DNA from: Selaginella tamariscina
Lineage: Eukaryota > Streptophyta > Lycopodiopsida > Selaginellales > Selaginellaceae
Direction: 5' to 3'
DNA length: 64,000 nt
NCBI GenBank assembly: GCA_003024785.1
Contig: PUQB01000188.1
Coordinates: 62,001 to 126,000 of the forward strand
Program-made: the position numbers and the translations under genes
Shown here: piece after piece, positions 24,161 through 36,257 of the stretch
Position numbering within the stretch: the first letter of the stretch is position 1
Layout of the letters: each line of letters begins with the position of its first letter
Notes under the pieces: generated by a model
The model's database searches: none
What the model was told of the DNA's origin: nothing
The model's input: only the letters and a program-made list of their open reading frames with translations

Positions 24161-25359
24161 TAACGGATGTAAATACGACTATTTCTCACCGTTATGTGTT
24201 CCGTAAGATGCGTCAATGTCGTTCGTTTGAGTTTGTTCCAATTAGCATCAACTTTTGTACATACGGGGAAAAGATTTGTTTTCAGAGGACAACTTATGTA
24301 TATATTATTAATATTTGCCTGAGGGGATATATATTATTATACGCAGCTGTCGTTTACATAGCAGATTACACGTATGTTGTACGTATATATCATAATATAT
24401 GTATATTCTATGTGTACCGTGTACAGGATTCACATGGTTGAAGCCTTGACTAGATTTTGAACTGTGTGCTACTTAAATGTGATGAAATGAAAGAAGAGAT
24501 GGTGATTGGGTCCGCTATAGCCAACTTTTATGAATGAGACTATATATATTATATATAATAATATATACACATTTACTGCAGAGAATATGATCTAAGAATT
24601 TCACGCTGTAGTGCCGCGCGTATGTGTTATGTCTGCTGTTTGTGTATATAACTACTGGCAAGAAAGATACGATTGAATTTGGGGAGTAGAGTAGTATATG
24701 TGGTGTATTGTATTGCATTACGTGTATAGCAGATGAGAATACATACACTGTAGAATGCGACACTTGGACGAGAAAAATCTTAATGACAAGCAGCAGTTGT
24801 GTTTGTCTCGCATAGTCAGCATGGAACATGTTGGTGCATGGTGGGCATGTGTATGTACGTATTTGTACGCGAATACGCAGAGTATACGTGTCTGTATACT
24901 AGAGAGAGACTGACGCATATATAAACAAGTACTTCTGTGTATTTATCTGAACAGTCTATAGTCTGAGACAGAAAGTTACCATCACATATATAACTTTGAA
25001 AATTCTAAATACTATTGTGTGTGTGTGTTTGCATGTATGTATGTATGTATGTATACACACATATACACGCACATACATGAAAAAAATACCTATTGAAAAA
25101 CACAATATATCATATATGTATATATATATTAAATACATGTGACAGTTTACCTTTACCATTGTTGAACATGCTGGTGCGAATTAGAGAACATGTCAAGTGG
25201 CATGCACAGTATTACTCAAAGAAACAAAGGCAGACACTGTGTCCGTGTCTATGTGTGCGTGCGTGTGTGCGTAGAGAGAGAGAGAGAGCCCAGGGGTTTA
25301 AACATTTAGTCGTTATATTTAATACATTTATGTTTAACCTTGTTTAGGTCACAAGGGAA
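23415..25359. other. intergenic, microsatellite-rich
   Basis: Contains a (TA)n run at about 24112-24158, TG and CA tracts near 25015-25075, and AG tracts near 25273. Short open frames here are repetitive or hydrophobic strings without family signatures. The stretch before 25360 ends in TTGTTTAG followed by GTCACAAGG, which could be an acceptor for a noncoding first exon of the next gene. Confidence 0.5.
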
Positions 25360-26171
25360 ATGAGCAATCGTCGGCTTCCACAGGTGGGTTCTCGTTTTGG
25401 TGAATGCCCAAGCTGCCAATCCTCAGTAGCTTTGTCCTTGATGAATGATCACTTAGATTCCTGCCTTACCAGGTGTGTATACACACACACATACCACACA
25501 TATACATATAACCACATACGTATAATAATTTCAGGTCCATCACCATCCGTGAAGAGCATCTTCAGCATTGCCCAGTAAGTTCGATTAAAGTTCATATGTA
25601 TGTATGTGTGTGTGTGTACACACACATACACATGCATACATCTATGGAAGAAACCTGTGTTTCCTGGCTTTATATATTAAATGCATATAAATGTAGGCTG
25701 ATGAAGCAGCTACTCCTGAAGAACCACAAGAGGTATCTAGAATTACAATAACTATATAATATATGTCATATGAGTGTATATATGTATGTTCCATATAATT
25801 ACAGTCTATGCTTTTTTCAGGTGGGGGAAGGAGATAAAGACAAGCTGTATAATTTCCCGCTCGTCCGACAGAGAACAGTAAGTCACGTTTTCGATTTGAG
25901 ACGGCTTTTGTTCTTTTAAATTCATTTCTGTTGTATATGACCATGTATGCATACACTATACATATAACGCACTGACATACGAACGTGTGTATATTCCTGA
26001 CCTCTGGTAGATTATTCATCTTATACGACACGGACATACTCCATTTCATTTACTTAACACCGGAGAAGGACAGGTGTTGGACGTACGATTGTCCCCTCGT
26101 GGTATCCAGCAGGTAAGTAGTCGTTTTCCTTCCAGGCTTGTATCATATAACTAACTTCATTTTGATCCAAA

Positions 26172-26202
<31 letters not shown>

Positions 26203-26826
26203 GTGCACATACACAGTAGTTCTTTTATAGAGAGAAGTGTTCATATATGTATATACCTCAGGCTTCAGCAATTGGACAACAGCTGCTTTCACTTAATGCA
26301 GAGCGGGTAATCACGTAGTTAAGATGTTAATGAAGTTGAACATATGGGTTTAACGTGTTATTTACTTGCTAGATTCTTGTTTCTCCTCTAACGAGAGCCT
26401 TGGAGACATTAAAATGGGCATTACGCTCGACCAAGGTATAATGCGGTGTATGTATGTGTGTACGACCTGAATGGTAGTAGTGTCACACACACACACACAC
26501 ACACGTTACGTCAGTCTTAACTGTAGATTAATGGAGGAGCTCCACTAGAAGTCACGAGTCTGCATACAGAACATGTATCTTGCGCTGGCGATATTGGACG
26601 CCCTCCAGAGGTAACACACAGACACCCAGACACACACGCACGCACGCAACTTGTTTTTGGTTGATGAAGGTGCTTGCATCAGAGTTTCCTTGGCTGTCAT
26701 TCAACCATTTATCTCCAATATGGTGGTTTTCACCAACAGAGGCACCTAATGAGGACAAGTTTCAATCTAGAGAAAGCATGGGTATGTAAATCAACGTCTA
26801 TGTATCTGCACATATACACGTGTGTT

Positions 26827-26925
<99 letters not shown>

Positions 26926-27205
26926 ATATTATATATAAAGCTAAACATGATAAACGAGCCACCTCCGCAAGCGAGTTGCTGCATTTCAGCGTTATCTCTT
27001 ATCCAGGCCGGAACAAGTGATAGCTGTAATTGGACACTCGACATTTTTCAAGGTATATACATACACATGTATGTACGATACCATAATTCTACGTACAAAA
27101 ACACGCCTATACATGTGTTTCTATTAACTGGAGTATCTGTGACAGGTGTTACTAGGAGAGAAACAACGAATGCGCAACTGTGAATTCCGGAAGCTGTTAA
27201 TATAG
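25360..27205 (+). CDS. UBZ-like zinc finger joined to a histidine phosphatase (phosphoglycerate mutase-like) domain
   Basis: At least ten small exons. Exon 1 encodes a Rad18-type ubiquitin-binding zinc finger pattern (FGECPSCQSSVALSLMNDHL then DSCL: C-x2-C...H-x3-C). Exons 2-4 give a short acidic linker (ADEAATPEEPQE). Later exons form a histidine phosphatase: IIHLIRHGHTPFHLL with the RHG catalytic motif (26010-26045), VLDVRLSPRGIQQ, ILVSPLTRALETLKWALRST, LEVTSLHTEHVSCAGDIGRP, and the second catalytic histidine in VIAVIGHSTFFK (27019-27053), ending RMRNCEFRKLLI. The exons of the first half join in phase through GT/AG sites, which argues that finger and phosphatase are one gene. The penultimate exon needs a one-base shift near 26945 (after the (CT)n(AT)n intron) to read RKRVAAFQRYLLSRPEQVI. 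Substrate unknown. Alternatively the first exon could be a separate small gene. Confidence 0.75.
26829..26926. repeat. (CT)n(AT)n microsatellite within an intron of the phosphatase gene
   Basis: About 36 CT dinucleotides followed by about 12 AT dinucleotides, beginning about 50 bp past the donor of the exon ending ESMG. Confidence 0.95.
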
Positions 27206-27629
27206 AGTTGTGTGTATATATATATGTGTATGCATATACCTACGATGTATACGTATGTATGTTGTGACGTGGTGGCGTGAGTGCTTCCCATTTTTTAGAA
27301 CAGTTGACGTGTGTGGATTCTCTGGAAGGTCAGTAATTGAGACACCTAGTCAGACAATATTCCATGATATCATATATTATATATAAACTGTTCGTTCAGT
27401 TGCTAATTATGTAGTCATACATAGTCATAGTTTAATATCTATATCAATCAGGTGTGTGTGTGTATATATATATATATATCGTTCGCAATGGTTATTAACA
27501 TTGTTTGTTCATAGATTGTTAAATACATATCTATTGATACAGTTCATCACACACACACAAACGCATTGTGATATCAAGAAAACTCCAAGGTTTATTTAAA
27601 ATTCTTGAAGAAAAACGAAGAGATTAAGC
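27206..27629. other. spacer between convergent genes
   Basis: Convergent 3' flanks of the phosphatase (plus) and cystatin (minus) genes with short TG, AT and CA tracts; nothing else seen. Confidence 0.5.
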
Positions 27630-28161
27630 TTAAACAGGAATAAAATCCATGAGTTTCTTGAAGTTCTCCCACTCCTTAACCCATACCTTGGCCTGGTAGC
27701 GACTCGCCCTGTTCTTCTCAGTGGCTTCTACGGTTAAACGGTACATTATACCTTGTACTACTTGTGTCTGTGCTTCCACAACCCTCGAATACATGAGCTT
27801 CTCACTACCCCTCTGAAAAAAAAAACAAACGTGTGTGTGTATATGTGTGTGTCATACATATATGAAAACCATATACTTGGTGTATATGTAAGGAAAAATC
27901 GGAACGCAGCAAACCCACCAAGAAAGAACAAAAAACCCACATTTATATATGAAATTATATACTTACCAGGCTCCTGTTGTGTTCCTGCACCGCGAATTTG
28001 GCCAATTTGACAACATTGGGATCGGACGGATCGGCGCTGCTCCATCCGCCAACGAGCGTCGAGGATCTACGCTTACCGTATTCAATTCTCCGATCGAAAT
28101 GAGCATTAGCACATGAGATTAGCATAAACACGAACATAATCTGCCATAATCTCGCACCCAT
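27630..28161 (-). CDS. secreted phytocystatin (cysteine protease inhibitor)
   Basis: Inhibitor of papain-like cysteine proteases, acting in the secretory pathway or apoplast. Exon 1 (28161-27967) encodes a signal peptide (MGARLWQIMFVFMLISCANA), then the N-terminal glycine pair (LVGGW) and the plant-specific helix motif (LAKFAVQEHNRSL, the LARFAV family motif). Exon 2 (27812-27630) encodes the first inhibitory loop QVVQG (canonical QxVxG) and the second loop tryptophan in KVWVKEWENFK, ending FIPV. The two exons join in phase 0 and the protein is about 125 residues, normal for the family. The intron (27966-27813) holds CA tracts. It is divergent from DENR, with 314 bp between the two starts. 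No frame damage is seen. Confidence 0.93.
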
Positions 28162-28475
28162 TTCTTCTCGCTCCCTGAAGATGAATTATCTATTTGCCCT
28201 GATTTATAGGATGTGGTTTAAATCCGACGGCTACAATTGTCCCAAGATGGACATGTAGGCTTCTACAATATCCTTGCCGTTAGTTAAATCAAGAGAGGAG
28301 AAACTGCCACGTGGCCTTCCACGCCACGTAATGTGATCTCTGTTTATTTTTCTCTTTAGGGTTTTTTATGGGCGGCTTCTTCCCGATCGGCTGCTGAGCA
28401 CTGCGGCATGTATGTGTATAAGTGTGCGTGTATGTGTGTATACCTACATCGGTTTTTGTATGTAGATTCATAGCA
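28162..28475. promoter_or_regulatory. shared divergent promoter of cystatin and DENR
   Basis: The start codons of two opposite genes are 314 bp apart, so both 5' UTRs and promoters must fit here. CCACGTGGCCTTCCACGCC (28310-28328) contains a G-box/ACGT core (CCACGTGG), and AGGGTTTTTTATG near 28360 resembles a telo-box. Which gene each serves is not decidable from sequence. Confidence 0.5.
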
Positions 28476-29153
28476 ATGGCAGAGAAATTGCAACCTGTGA
28501 AGGTTTTGTATTGCGGAGGTATGTATTTGTAGCTTGTTAGATCGTAGAATTGTAATATAAGGTGAACATTTCCCTTATACATGTTAAAAGAATTGATTTT
28601 GCTTTGTTCAGTTTGTAGTTTACCCCCGGAGTATTGCGAATTTAACCCTGATTTCGAGAAGTGTAAACCATGGCTTCTGGAGAACGTTCCTGACTTGTAT
28701 CCTGAGCTAGCAAAAGGTATCTATTAAGTTTATCAACACTAGATATATCATGGTGGTTGATGTGTGTGTGTATAAAAAATTAAATGAGCTATGTGGCTCA
28801 TTGGTATATATTGACACAGAGAAGGCTGCACAACAACTAGAGGGACTGACGGTATCGGACAGTAAAGGGGATACTTTCTAAAGCACAAGGTGAATATGCA
28901 AATGAATTGTTATGGTTTTCACGTTTTAAACTCCTCTTGTTTTATGTGCAGAAGAAGAGATTAAGAGATTACCTGGGGTAAAGTCAAGAAGAAGGTTAAC
29001 TTTGTTGTAATTTCTGCAGAGCCGAGCAAGTTAGATTGTTGGTGCTAATACGTTTATTTTACAGGAGAAGCCTGAAGTCGTTATTGAGAGAGTCACAAGG
29101 AACAGGAAGAAATGTGTTACATCTATCAAAGGCCTCGACATGTTCGGTGTGTG

Positions 29154-29184
<31 letters not shown>

Positions 29185-29678
29185 GGAGATTAGATGAGGT
29201 ATATCGATTTGCAAAACAGGTGTCAAGCTAGGAGATGCGGCTAAGAAGCTTGGAAGAAATTTGCATGCGGTTCATCTGTGGTCAAGGTAATAATATTGTT
29301 GTAAGTTGTTTCATTTGAATTTGGTACTATTACATTGTCATGTGTATATATATAATTGTTTGCTAATTTATGTAGGGTCCGACGGAGAAGGAGCAAATCG
29401 ATGTGCAAGGAGATTATCTCTTAGACATTGTAGAATACATCACGGATACATGGCCTAATGTGAGTCCACACACACACACACACGCATGCATGCATGCATA
29501 TAAATATCCTCTCTCCCACACACACGCACAGGGCTAAATACTTTTACTTCTGTAAGATATCACTTCGTTTTAATGCACACACACAGACATACACATGCAT
29601 TTATTGAATTATGCTGTCTTACAGGTTCCTGGAACGGCTATATATTTCATGGAGGACGGGAAGAAGGTTCCTTCTTAG
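28476..29678 (+). CDS. DENR: density-regulated protein DENR (SUI1 domain, translation reinitiation factor)
   Basis: DENR pairs with MCT-1 to recycle 40S subunits and promote reinitiation in the cytosol. Exons give the start MAEKLQPVKVLYCGG, VCSLPPEYCEFNPDFEKC (the N-terminal zinc-binding region), WLLENVPDLYPELAK, EKAAQQLEGLTVSDSKGD, EEEIKRLPG, EKPEVVIERVTRNRKKCVTS, IKGLDMFG, VKLGDAAKKLGR, GPTEKEQIDVQGDYLLDIVE and a C-terminal SUI1 end VPGTAIYFMEDGKKVPS (stop at 29676). Single-base frame problems: an extra T near 28876 (GGATACTTTCTAAAG), a lost G near 28976 (either a frame error or use of the GTAAAG as a donor), and one lost base near 29259 (before TTTGCATGCGG). Outside these points splice sites and motifs are conserved. 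Confidence 0.9.
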
Positions 29679-31793
29679 CTGAGAATATGTACATTTTCGC
29701 GACTATGTTATATTTGCAGCATTATCCCATATAAAGCCAGTTTTTTTTTTTAAAAAAAATAGTTTTATTAGATATTATGTTAATTTGTTACTCTTAATTA
29801 ATATGATTAAGGTATCAATACCATCCTTTGTTGAGTTATAAATCCTTAAAGATTCAAAATAATAATTAATGATTTTAAACAGATATTTAAAAATTAAAAA
29901 TTTTAATAATTTTTTATTTCAATTACACAATAATTTTATAATTTTATAAGTTTCTATCATCTTAAGAGTTAAATAACTATATTTAATTCCATATTATTTA
30001 GCGTTTATTTATAGCTTATATGTAACCTTCCATAGTTTCATATTTATTAATAATAATACAATAATATTTTAAATAAATATTGAGCATATTTCAATAGTTC
30101 ACATTAATTATATTTATTTCATATATGAAAAGAACAAATTAAAATACATATTTTTAATTTAAATAATACTAAATAAATAGTTAATAAGATGTCAAAATTC
30201 ATATAAAGTTTCAAATAAATAAATATGTAATTATAACATTTACTTTTGAATCTTCATAATATATTTTATTTTGTTTTTAAAAAAATATTAAACGGATAGA
30301 ATTTTTATAGATACTTATTAATGATTCTTATTTTGATTAGTTTTTAAAGTTTGATTTATCTAAAACAAATAATATATATAACATTCCAATTGATACATCG
30401 AAATTATATTTATTATATATATATATTTCTATAAGAACCATCACTATATACCATAAAATATATATTATGTATAAACACACGCACGCACACATATAATAAC
30501 ATTGTATATATAAAGTTCATGAATTTTCATGAATATACTTAAAACATATAATAAATAAGATTATTAAAATTAAATTTTTATTTGAATAAAGTGAGGTAAT
30601 GAGTTATGTTGTAATATACAAAAATCAAAATTTGTAAATAATTTTATATTTAATAGGACAATTACATATAGTAAATATGTATCTAACATAGACTTGTTAT
30701 TTTAAATGATTAAAAATTGTGTATTTATTTGTATGGTTTTATAATGATTGTTAAGAATTTAAAAAATTAATTAATAAGAAATTAAATTAAAGCTTTAAGA
30801 TATTATTTTATTAAAATAAATAAAATTAATAAATTTTTATTATTTATTAAATAAAAAAGAAAAATATAAAATCTTCAATAAAAAGGTACTCATATAGGAA
30901 ATTTTAAACTTTTATAAACATTTATATTTAATTTTTTTCTTAATGATTTTATTCAAAAACATTAAAAATAAATTTAAGAAATAATTTTGGTTATTCAAGA
31001 GAGAGAAAAAAAGATTTTTCATATTTTTGATATTTTTATTTTAAAATTAAAAAAATGTATTTTGAAGATTTATAAGTGTTTAAATATCGTGTTTGTATTT
31101 AAAATGTAATTTAAATTTATCTAAAGACAATGTGATTAAAGATTTCATTTAATTTATATTTAATGTCTTTTAATATAGTATCATTTATATATATTTATAT
31201 GATTTTACATCATATTAAACATGAAAGATAGATTGTAAAAAAAATTATATTATGACGTATTAATCAAAATTTATATATTATCTTATATTTATATCATTAT
31301 TTTGGGAAAATCTTTGACACTAATGAATCAAAATAATTAATATAAAATTCACCATCAATACTGATAAATCGTATTTTATGAAAATAATTAAAATAAATCA
31401 TCAGTAAATGCATCTTTTTAATGTTTTATTCAAAACATTATAAAGATTTAGAAGTAAATATTATGTTAAACAAGTGCCATAAATATACTTTAAAGATTTA
31501 GAGGCCATGTAATTAAATATATATTAAAAATGTATTATAAATATACTCTAAAGCTTTAAATATATTTCAACCATGCAAACAAATTTTTTTATTTAACTAC
31601 ATTAATTAATAAAACATAGAAAGTAACATTTTATTTTAAAGCATTTTTTTAATAAATCTATAAAATATGGTTTTAGTACTATGTTATTACAGGTAAGCAA
31701 TACGTAGGGTTCTCGAGTCGGTGACACGTAATCACTCTAGGTCAAATGTTCTGTAGTGAATGATCCGCCATAGGATGTGTGGAGGAAGGAGCT
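29679..31793. other. 2.1 kb extremely AT-rich intergenic DNA
   Basis: Over 80 percent A+T by eye, with no open frame of interest and no clear repeat boundary. AAAATA- and TTTATA-type strings dominate. The last 100 bp, with higher GC (from 31690), is probably the promoter and 5' UTR of the DHHC gene. Confidence 0.6.
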
Positions 31794-32112
31794 ATGGCGT
31801 CGCTCAGGAGCTGCTTGTCTCTTCCTGTAATTGCTGTTCTTCTCGTAATTGCTTCGTATATTACACTGTAAGTTTCCTCGTATTAGATCCATGGCTCGAT
31901 CTTAGAACAACTTCTGGGTTGATCAATTTCATATTCTTTACTGGTACGACGCTCATGGCGCTCTTCTCATACACGCTTGCAATTCTAAGAGATCCAGGGG
32001 AAATACCCTCTTCGTATTTGCCAGATATTGAAGAATCTAACGTGCAAGAGGTTAAAGCGGAAGGTAATATAATAACTGCAATGAATATATATACATATAC
32101 ATATACATATAC

Positions 32113-32155
<43 letters not shown>

Positions 32156-32518
32156 GCGTGTGTGTATGTATTGCATATATGTATGTATAGCATTTGTTGT
32201 GGATTGTTCATGTACAGGGTGGAGAACTCAGATATTGTCAGAAGTGTAGAGTGTACAAGCCTCCGAGAGCACACCATTGTCGTGTTTGCAAGAGATGTGT
32301 CCTCCGAATGGTAATGTACACATATAGCTGTGTGTATATAATATACAGACATGTATATGTAGTATATAATATAATCACTATGTATTTACTTTATATATGA
32401 GGAAGACAATTACATCTGCAAGTTCTTTGCTGCAATCGTGTGTGTGTGCGTGTGTGAAAACATCAAGTATCAGAAGCCCGTTAATGTGCTATACATATTT
32501 ACAGCCTGTGTATATATA

Positions 32519-32549
<31 letters not shown>

Positions 32550-32931
32550 CTTCTGCTAATATGTTATGAGCATAAAGACCACAATAGATACCTATAAATT
32601 CACTCAGATCTTATACTTGGCGATGAGTTCTATAATTATTAACAAATAGTGATGTGCATAATGGAATTAGCTTTATTTGAATAAGTATGACAAATTTTAT
32701 ATAATAATTTCCTTTTTAAAGTATGAACCACACACACACGTATGCTTGTAATATGGTTAATATGGGGTAACTTTATTTGTTTTAAGTCTCATGTGTAGGA
32801 TCATCATTGTTTGTGGATAAACAACTGCGTTGGTCACAACAATTACAAAACGTTTTTTCTCTTTGTACTGTACATCACGACGGCATGCATCTACTCAATG
32901 GTTCTCTACGATTTCAAGCTTTATTAATTGT

Positions 32932-32987
<56 letters not shown>

Positions 32988-33733
32988 GTGTATGTATCTA
33001 TGTATGTAAACTTCCCTTTGAACATTTATTTCTAGACGGTACTTTGTTTTCATGCACTGAAGAGTTTGGTAAGGCATTAGAGGCTGCAAAAGAGACTACT
33101 AAGCTAGTTCAACCTGTCTCTGCTATATATTGCTGCGTCTACACTCATAAAGGTAAGCGTGAGTGTGAGTGTGAGTGTGTTTGTGTGTGTGTGGGTGAGA
33201 GAGGAGAGGAGAGAGAGAGAGAGAGACGTGTAGGTTAATATGTTTTCTTTACAGATAATTTGTGGCATAGTTGTGTCCCATTGTCAGCAGCGGCACTGGC
33301 AGGTCTTTTAATATGGCATATTTACCTCTCTTTGCATAATAAAACCACCATTGAGGTAACCCGGAAGATTAATTCATTAAGACTAATCTTAATTAAGTCT
33401 AATGTTCAGTTTATTTTTTTATGCTTCAGCATTATGAAGGTGTTCGAGCAAAATGGATAGCAGAAAACGCTGGTCAGGTTTTACTCATCCTTACGATCTT
33501 GGTGCTCTTTCAAACATCTTCTTAGTAAGTAAAACTATGTATAACCACACACACAGACTCGCACACGCACTCAACACACAAATATATAGATACATGCTTC
33601 TTATAACAAGCTTTTGCAGGTTTTCGGGCCACAAGCAACATGTTGGCTTTGTCCAATGGCGGTAGGACACATAGGATCCGGTCTTCATTTCAAAACATTA
33701 CATGAATCTGGAACTATAGTAGGTAAACTATAG
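31794..33733 (+). CDS. DHHC-type protein S-acyltransferase (PAT16-like)
   Basis: Membrane enzyme that attaches palmitate to cysteines of target proteins. ATG at 31794 opens [20 protein letters not shown] (first membrane segment), then, after a one-base shift near 31858, [10 protein letters not shown] and [20 protein letters not shown] (second membrane segment) with the TM2-linked DPGEIPSSY (DPG motif). The cysteine-rich domain [20 protein letters not shown] and [10 protein letters not shown] ends with [20 protein letters not shown], which carries the catalytic DHHC. Later membrane helices include [20 protein letters not shown] (TTxE motif); then [25 protein letters not shown] and [13 protein letters not shown] before the stop at 33731. 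A second one-base shift falls near 33478. Subcellular site (Golgi or ER) cannot be read from the sequence. Introns contain long TG and AG tracts. The order of motifs matches plant PAT13-16 proteins. Confidence 0.88.
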
Positions 33734-33819
33734 AGACGTGAAAATAGGGATTTTACTACACACTTCCTTTTGGAATTTTGAGGCAATTAGCTACCTTAGT
33801 TATATTAAAAGATGACTTA

Positions 33820-33879
<60 letters not shown>

Positions 33880-35050
33880 GATTTCTCTTTAAAATGACAC
33901 AGTCGCGTCGCCTCATTATTTATTTAATATTAATTTAATCCATAAATTATACTTTAAATTCCAAACACTTCTAGCTCAATGGAAATTTTCTAACACGTCA
34001 GTTTATGCAAGTTGGGATGTGTGGACGTATTGATACATATATCTTTTGTAACATGTCTCTTTCTATATATAAACAAGTGTATGTGTGCGTATACACACAC
34101 ACACACAAAAGAACAAATACTTTATTTAATGTGTTTAGAAAAATTATTATTTTTTAATTAAGAATAAATGTGTGTGTTTGCATAGCTTATAAAACGTATG
34201 TAATAAAAAAAGGATACACAAGTATAATTTAAAAAGATTATTCACAAATTAAAAATTATAAAATAATAATAATTTATATATATATATAGTACAAATTAAA
34301 ACGTATATAAATATATATTTTACTTGACCTTATCATTTAATAAGTTTAATAATCATTTTCTATTTTTATAATATAATTATTTTCTACTTTGTGAGATATG
34401 AAATCAATTTCTATACGCACAAATTAACTATATTTATAAATTTATTAACCTAAACGAATGTATCTTAATACAATATATACCGGAGCCCGGACTCTATCAT
34501 GTCCTCTTAGTGTTGAAATACACGATAAATTAATGAACCAATTACTGGTTATAATAAACTATTAAAATTTTAAATTTATTAATATGAAAGTTTGACAAGT
34601 TCAAGAATAAGTTCAATAACACACACACACACAAGATGTATACATATGTATATAAATTATTTATTTAAAAAAGAGAATCGTTGTTAAATAATTATTAATA
34701 ATTAAATAAGTTTCATGTTCTATATTGAAGCACCCACCCATTTTAAATGAAAGAAATAAGAATGTTACTTTACATATTTGTGTACGTGATCAGACGTTTA
34801 ACATGGAGCGTTAATATCATACAACGATCATAATTATTAATATAATTACTTTAAAACATGGAACCATAGCACAAGCTTTGCATTGTCCTCGTGTTAATTA
34901 TTTATAATTTTCCTTTAATCCCTTATATTGGAAACCCACTCACATACATGGTACATGTTCAACAAAACTACCATCTTAATACATTGTAATTGTTATTAAA
35001 CCATGTAAAACATAAACAATACTTAATCATTATAACCCTCTCACCAAAAC
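33734..35050. other. AT-rich intergenic region with a (CT)n(CA)n tract
   Basis: A (CT)16(CA)11 microsatellite sits at 33824-33879; the rest is AT-rich without genes. The proximal 150 bp before 35051 probably holds the germin-like promoter. Confidence 0.5.
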
Positions 35051-35746
35051 ATGGCTTACTCTTTGTTCTTCACATTCTTCACTGCATCTGCCTTCGTTTT
35101 CGCTGCAGATCCAGATCCCATACAGGACTTCTGCATTGCAGATCTTGATTCTCCCTTACAGATCAACGGTGGCTATCAATGCAAGCCTTATGATAAGGTC
35201 ACTGCAGAAGACTTCATCACTCAAAAGCTTCGTTACGCTAAACCAGCCACTAAACCAACACTGCAGTGTTTACTGAAGTTCTTATTGAGCACCTGCCTGC
35301 TCTCAATACAGCCGGTTTAGGGCTCATTAGAGGCGATCTCGGTCCCGGCGGTGTTAATGTTCCTCATATTCGTCCTCGCGCTTCGGAGTTGATCATTGTC
35401 CTTGAAGGTAAAGTGTTAAACTCCATTAAACTGCAGTAAACTTGTCAATACAGGTTGTGTGCGAATTGGCATGGTTGACACAAAGAACAAACTGTATGAG
35501 CAGACAATGGAGGAGGGGGATGTGATTGTTATACCGAGGGGTATAGTGCATTACCAGTTTAATAATGGGACGAATCCGGCGAGTTTTCTGGCCTTGTTTA
35601 ACAGCCAGAACCCGGGTGTACAGGCCTTGACACATGCTGTGTTTGGTTCAGGTATTCCTCATGTTGTTCTTCATAAGGCTTTCCAGCTCGACTATGCGAC
35701 TATTGCTCGACTTGAGAACACCTTCTCAGGCAGTGAGATTGTGTAA
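35051..35746 (+). CDS. germin-like protein (secreted cupin)
   Basis: Extracellular single-cupin protein; family members bind manganese and may have superoxide dismutase or oxalate oxidase activity. The signal peptide is MAYSLFFTFFTASAFVFAA, followed by the mature start DPDPIQDFCIADL and a GYQCKPYDKVTAEDF segment, the two cysteines forming the conserved disulphide. Cupin box 1 reads GGVNVPHIRPRASELIIVLEG and box 2 GDVIVIPRGIVHYQFNNG; the C-terminus is ...LENTFSGSEIV. Box 1 normally has H-x-H; here the second histidine is arginine (HIR), which removes one metal ligand, so metal binding may be altered. One 46-nt intron (35408-35453). A one-base frame break near 35260 separates KPT from AVFTEVLIEH. 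Length, about 215 residues, is normal. Confidence 0.9.
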
Positions 35747-36257
35747 TCTTAATCCATTTTAATGAGCTTAATTAGCAAAATCGCTTAAAAACTCATAGTA
35801 CACCACGCACATGTACACATACACGCACACGCACGAGGCTATGAACTTTGCTATTGTAAGTTCAATATGGATTATTTTAAAGACTGTTCTGCATATCAAC
35901 AACTGAGGTTCCTTTTAAATATTAAGCGTTAAAGGTATGAAGTTATATTGTTTTTTAATTTATAAATCAAATGTATTCTTATTAATATTCAGGAGTTTAG
36001 TATTACATATGAGATATTTTTTATTTGTTATTTTAATGAGTGTTTAAAATCATTGTGAAATAACATGCTTAAACCTAAGTAAATATTATAAAGATACCAT
36101 ATAGCTTCGAATTATGGTTAACCTTTGTATTTAACACATTTAACTTAATAATAATCTACGTAGTTTAAGAATTTTTATTACAGATAATTATTACCTAATA
36201 TGAAGCCCTAATGATTCAATATCAACACCAAAACCCTAAAAACAGAGGCTTAGGGTT
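35747..36257. other. spacer between germin-like and TRIP4 genes
   Basis: AT-rich. ACCCTAAAAACAGAGGCTTAGGGTT immediately before the TRIP4 start is a telo-box pair in opposite orientations (36233-36257). No other gene. Confidence 0.5.

Noticed and set aside
32090-32150. Extra DHHC-gene exon reading [12 protein letters not shown] (near 32400) or the TA-rich frame here
   Set aside because: No family match, and the DHHC exon follows directly from the CVLRM donor to the acceptor near 32798.
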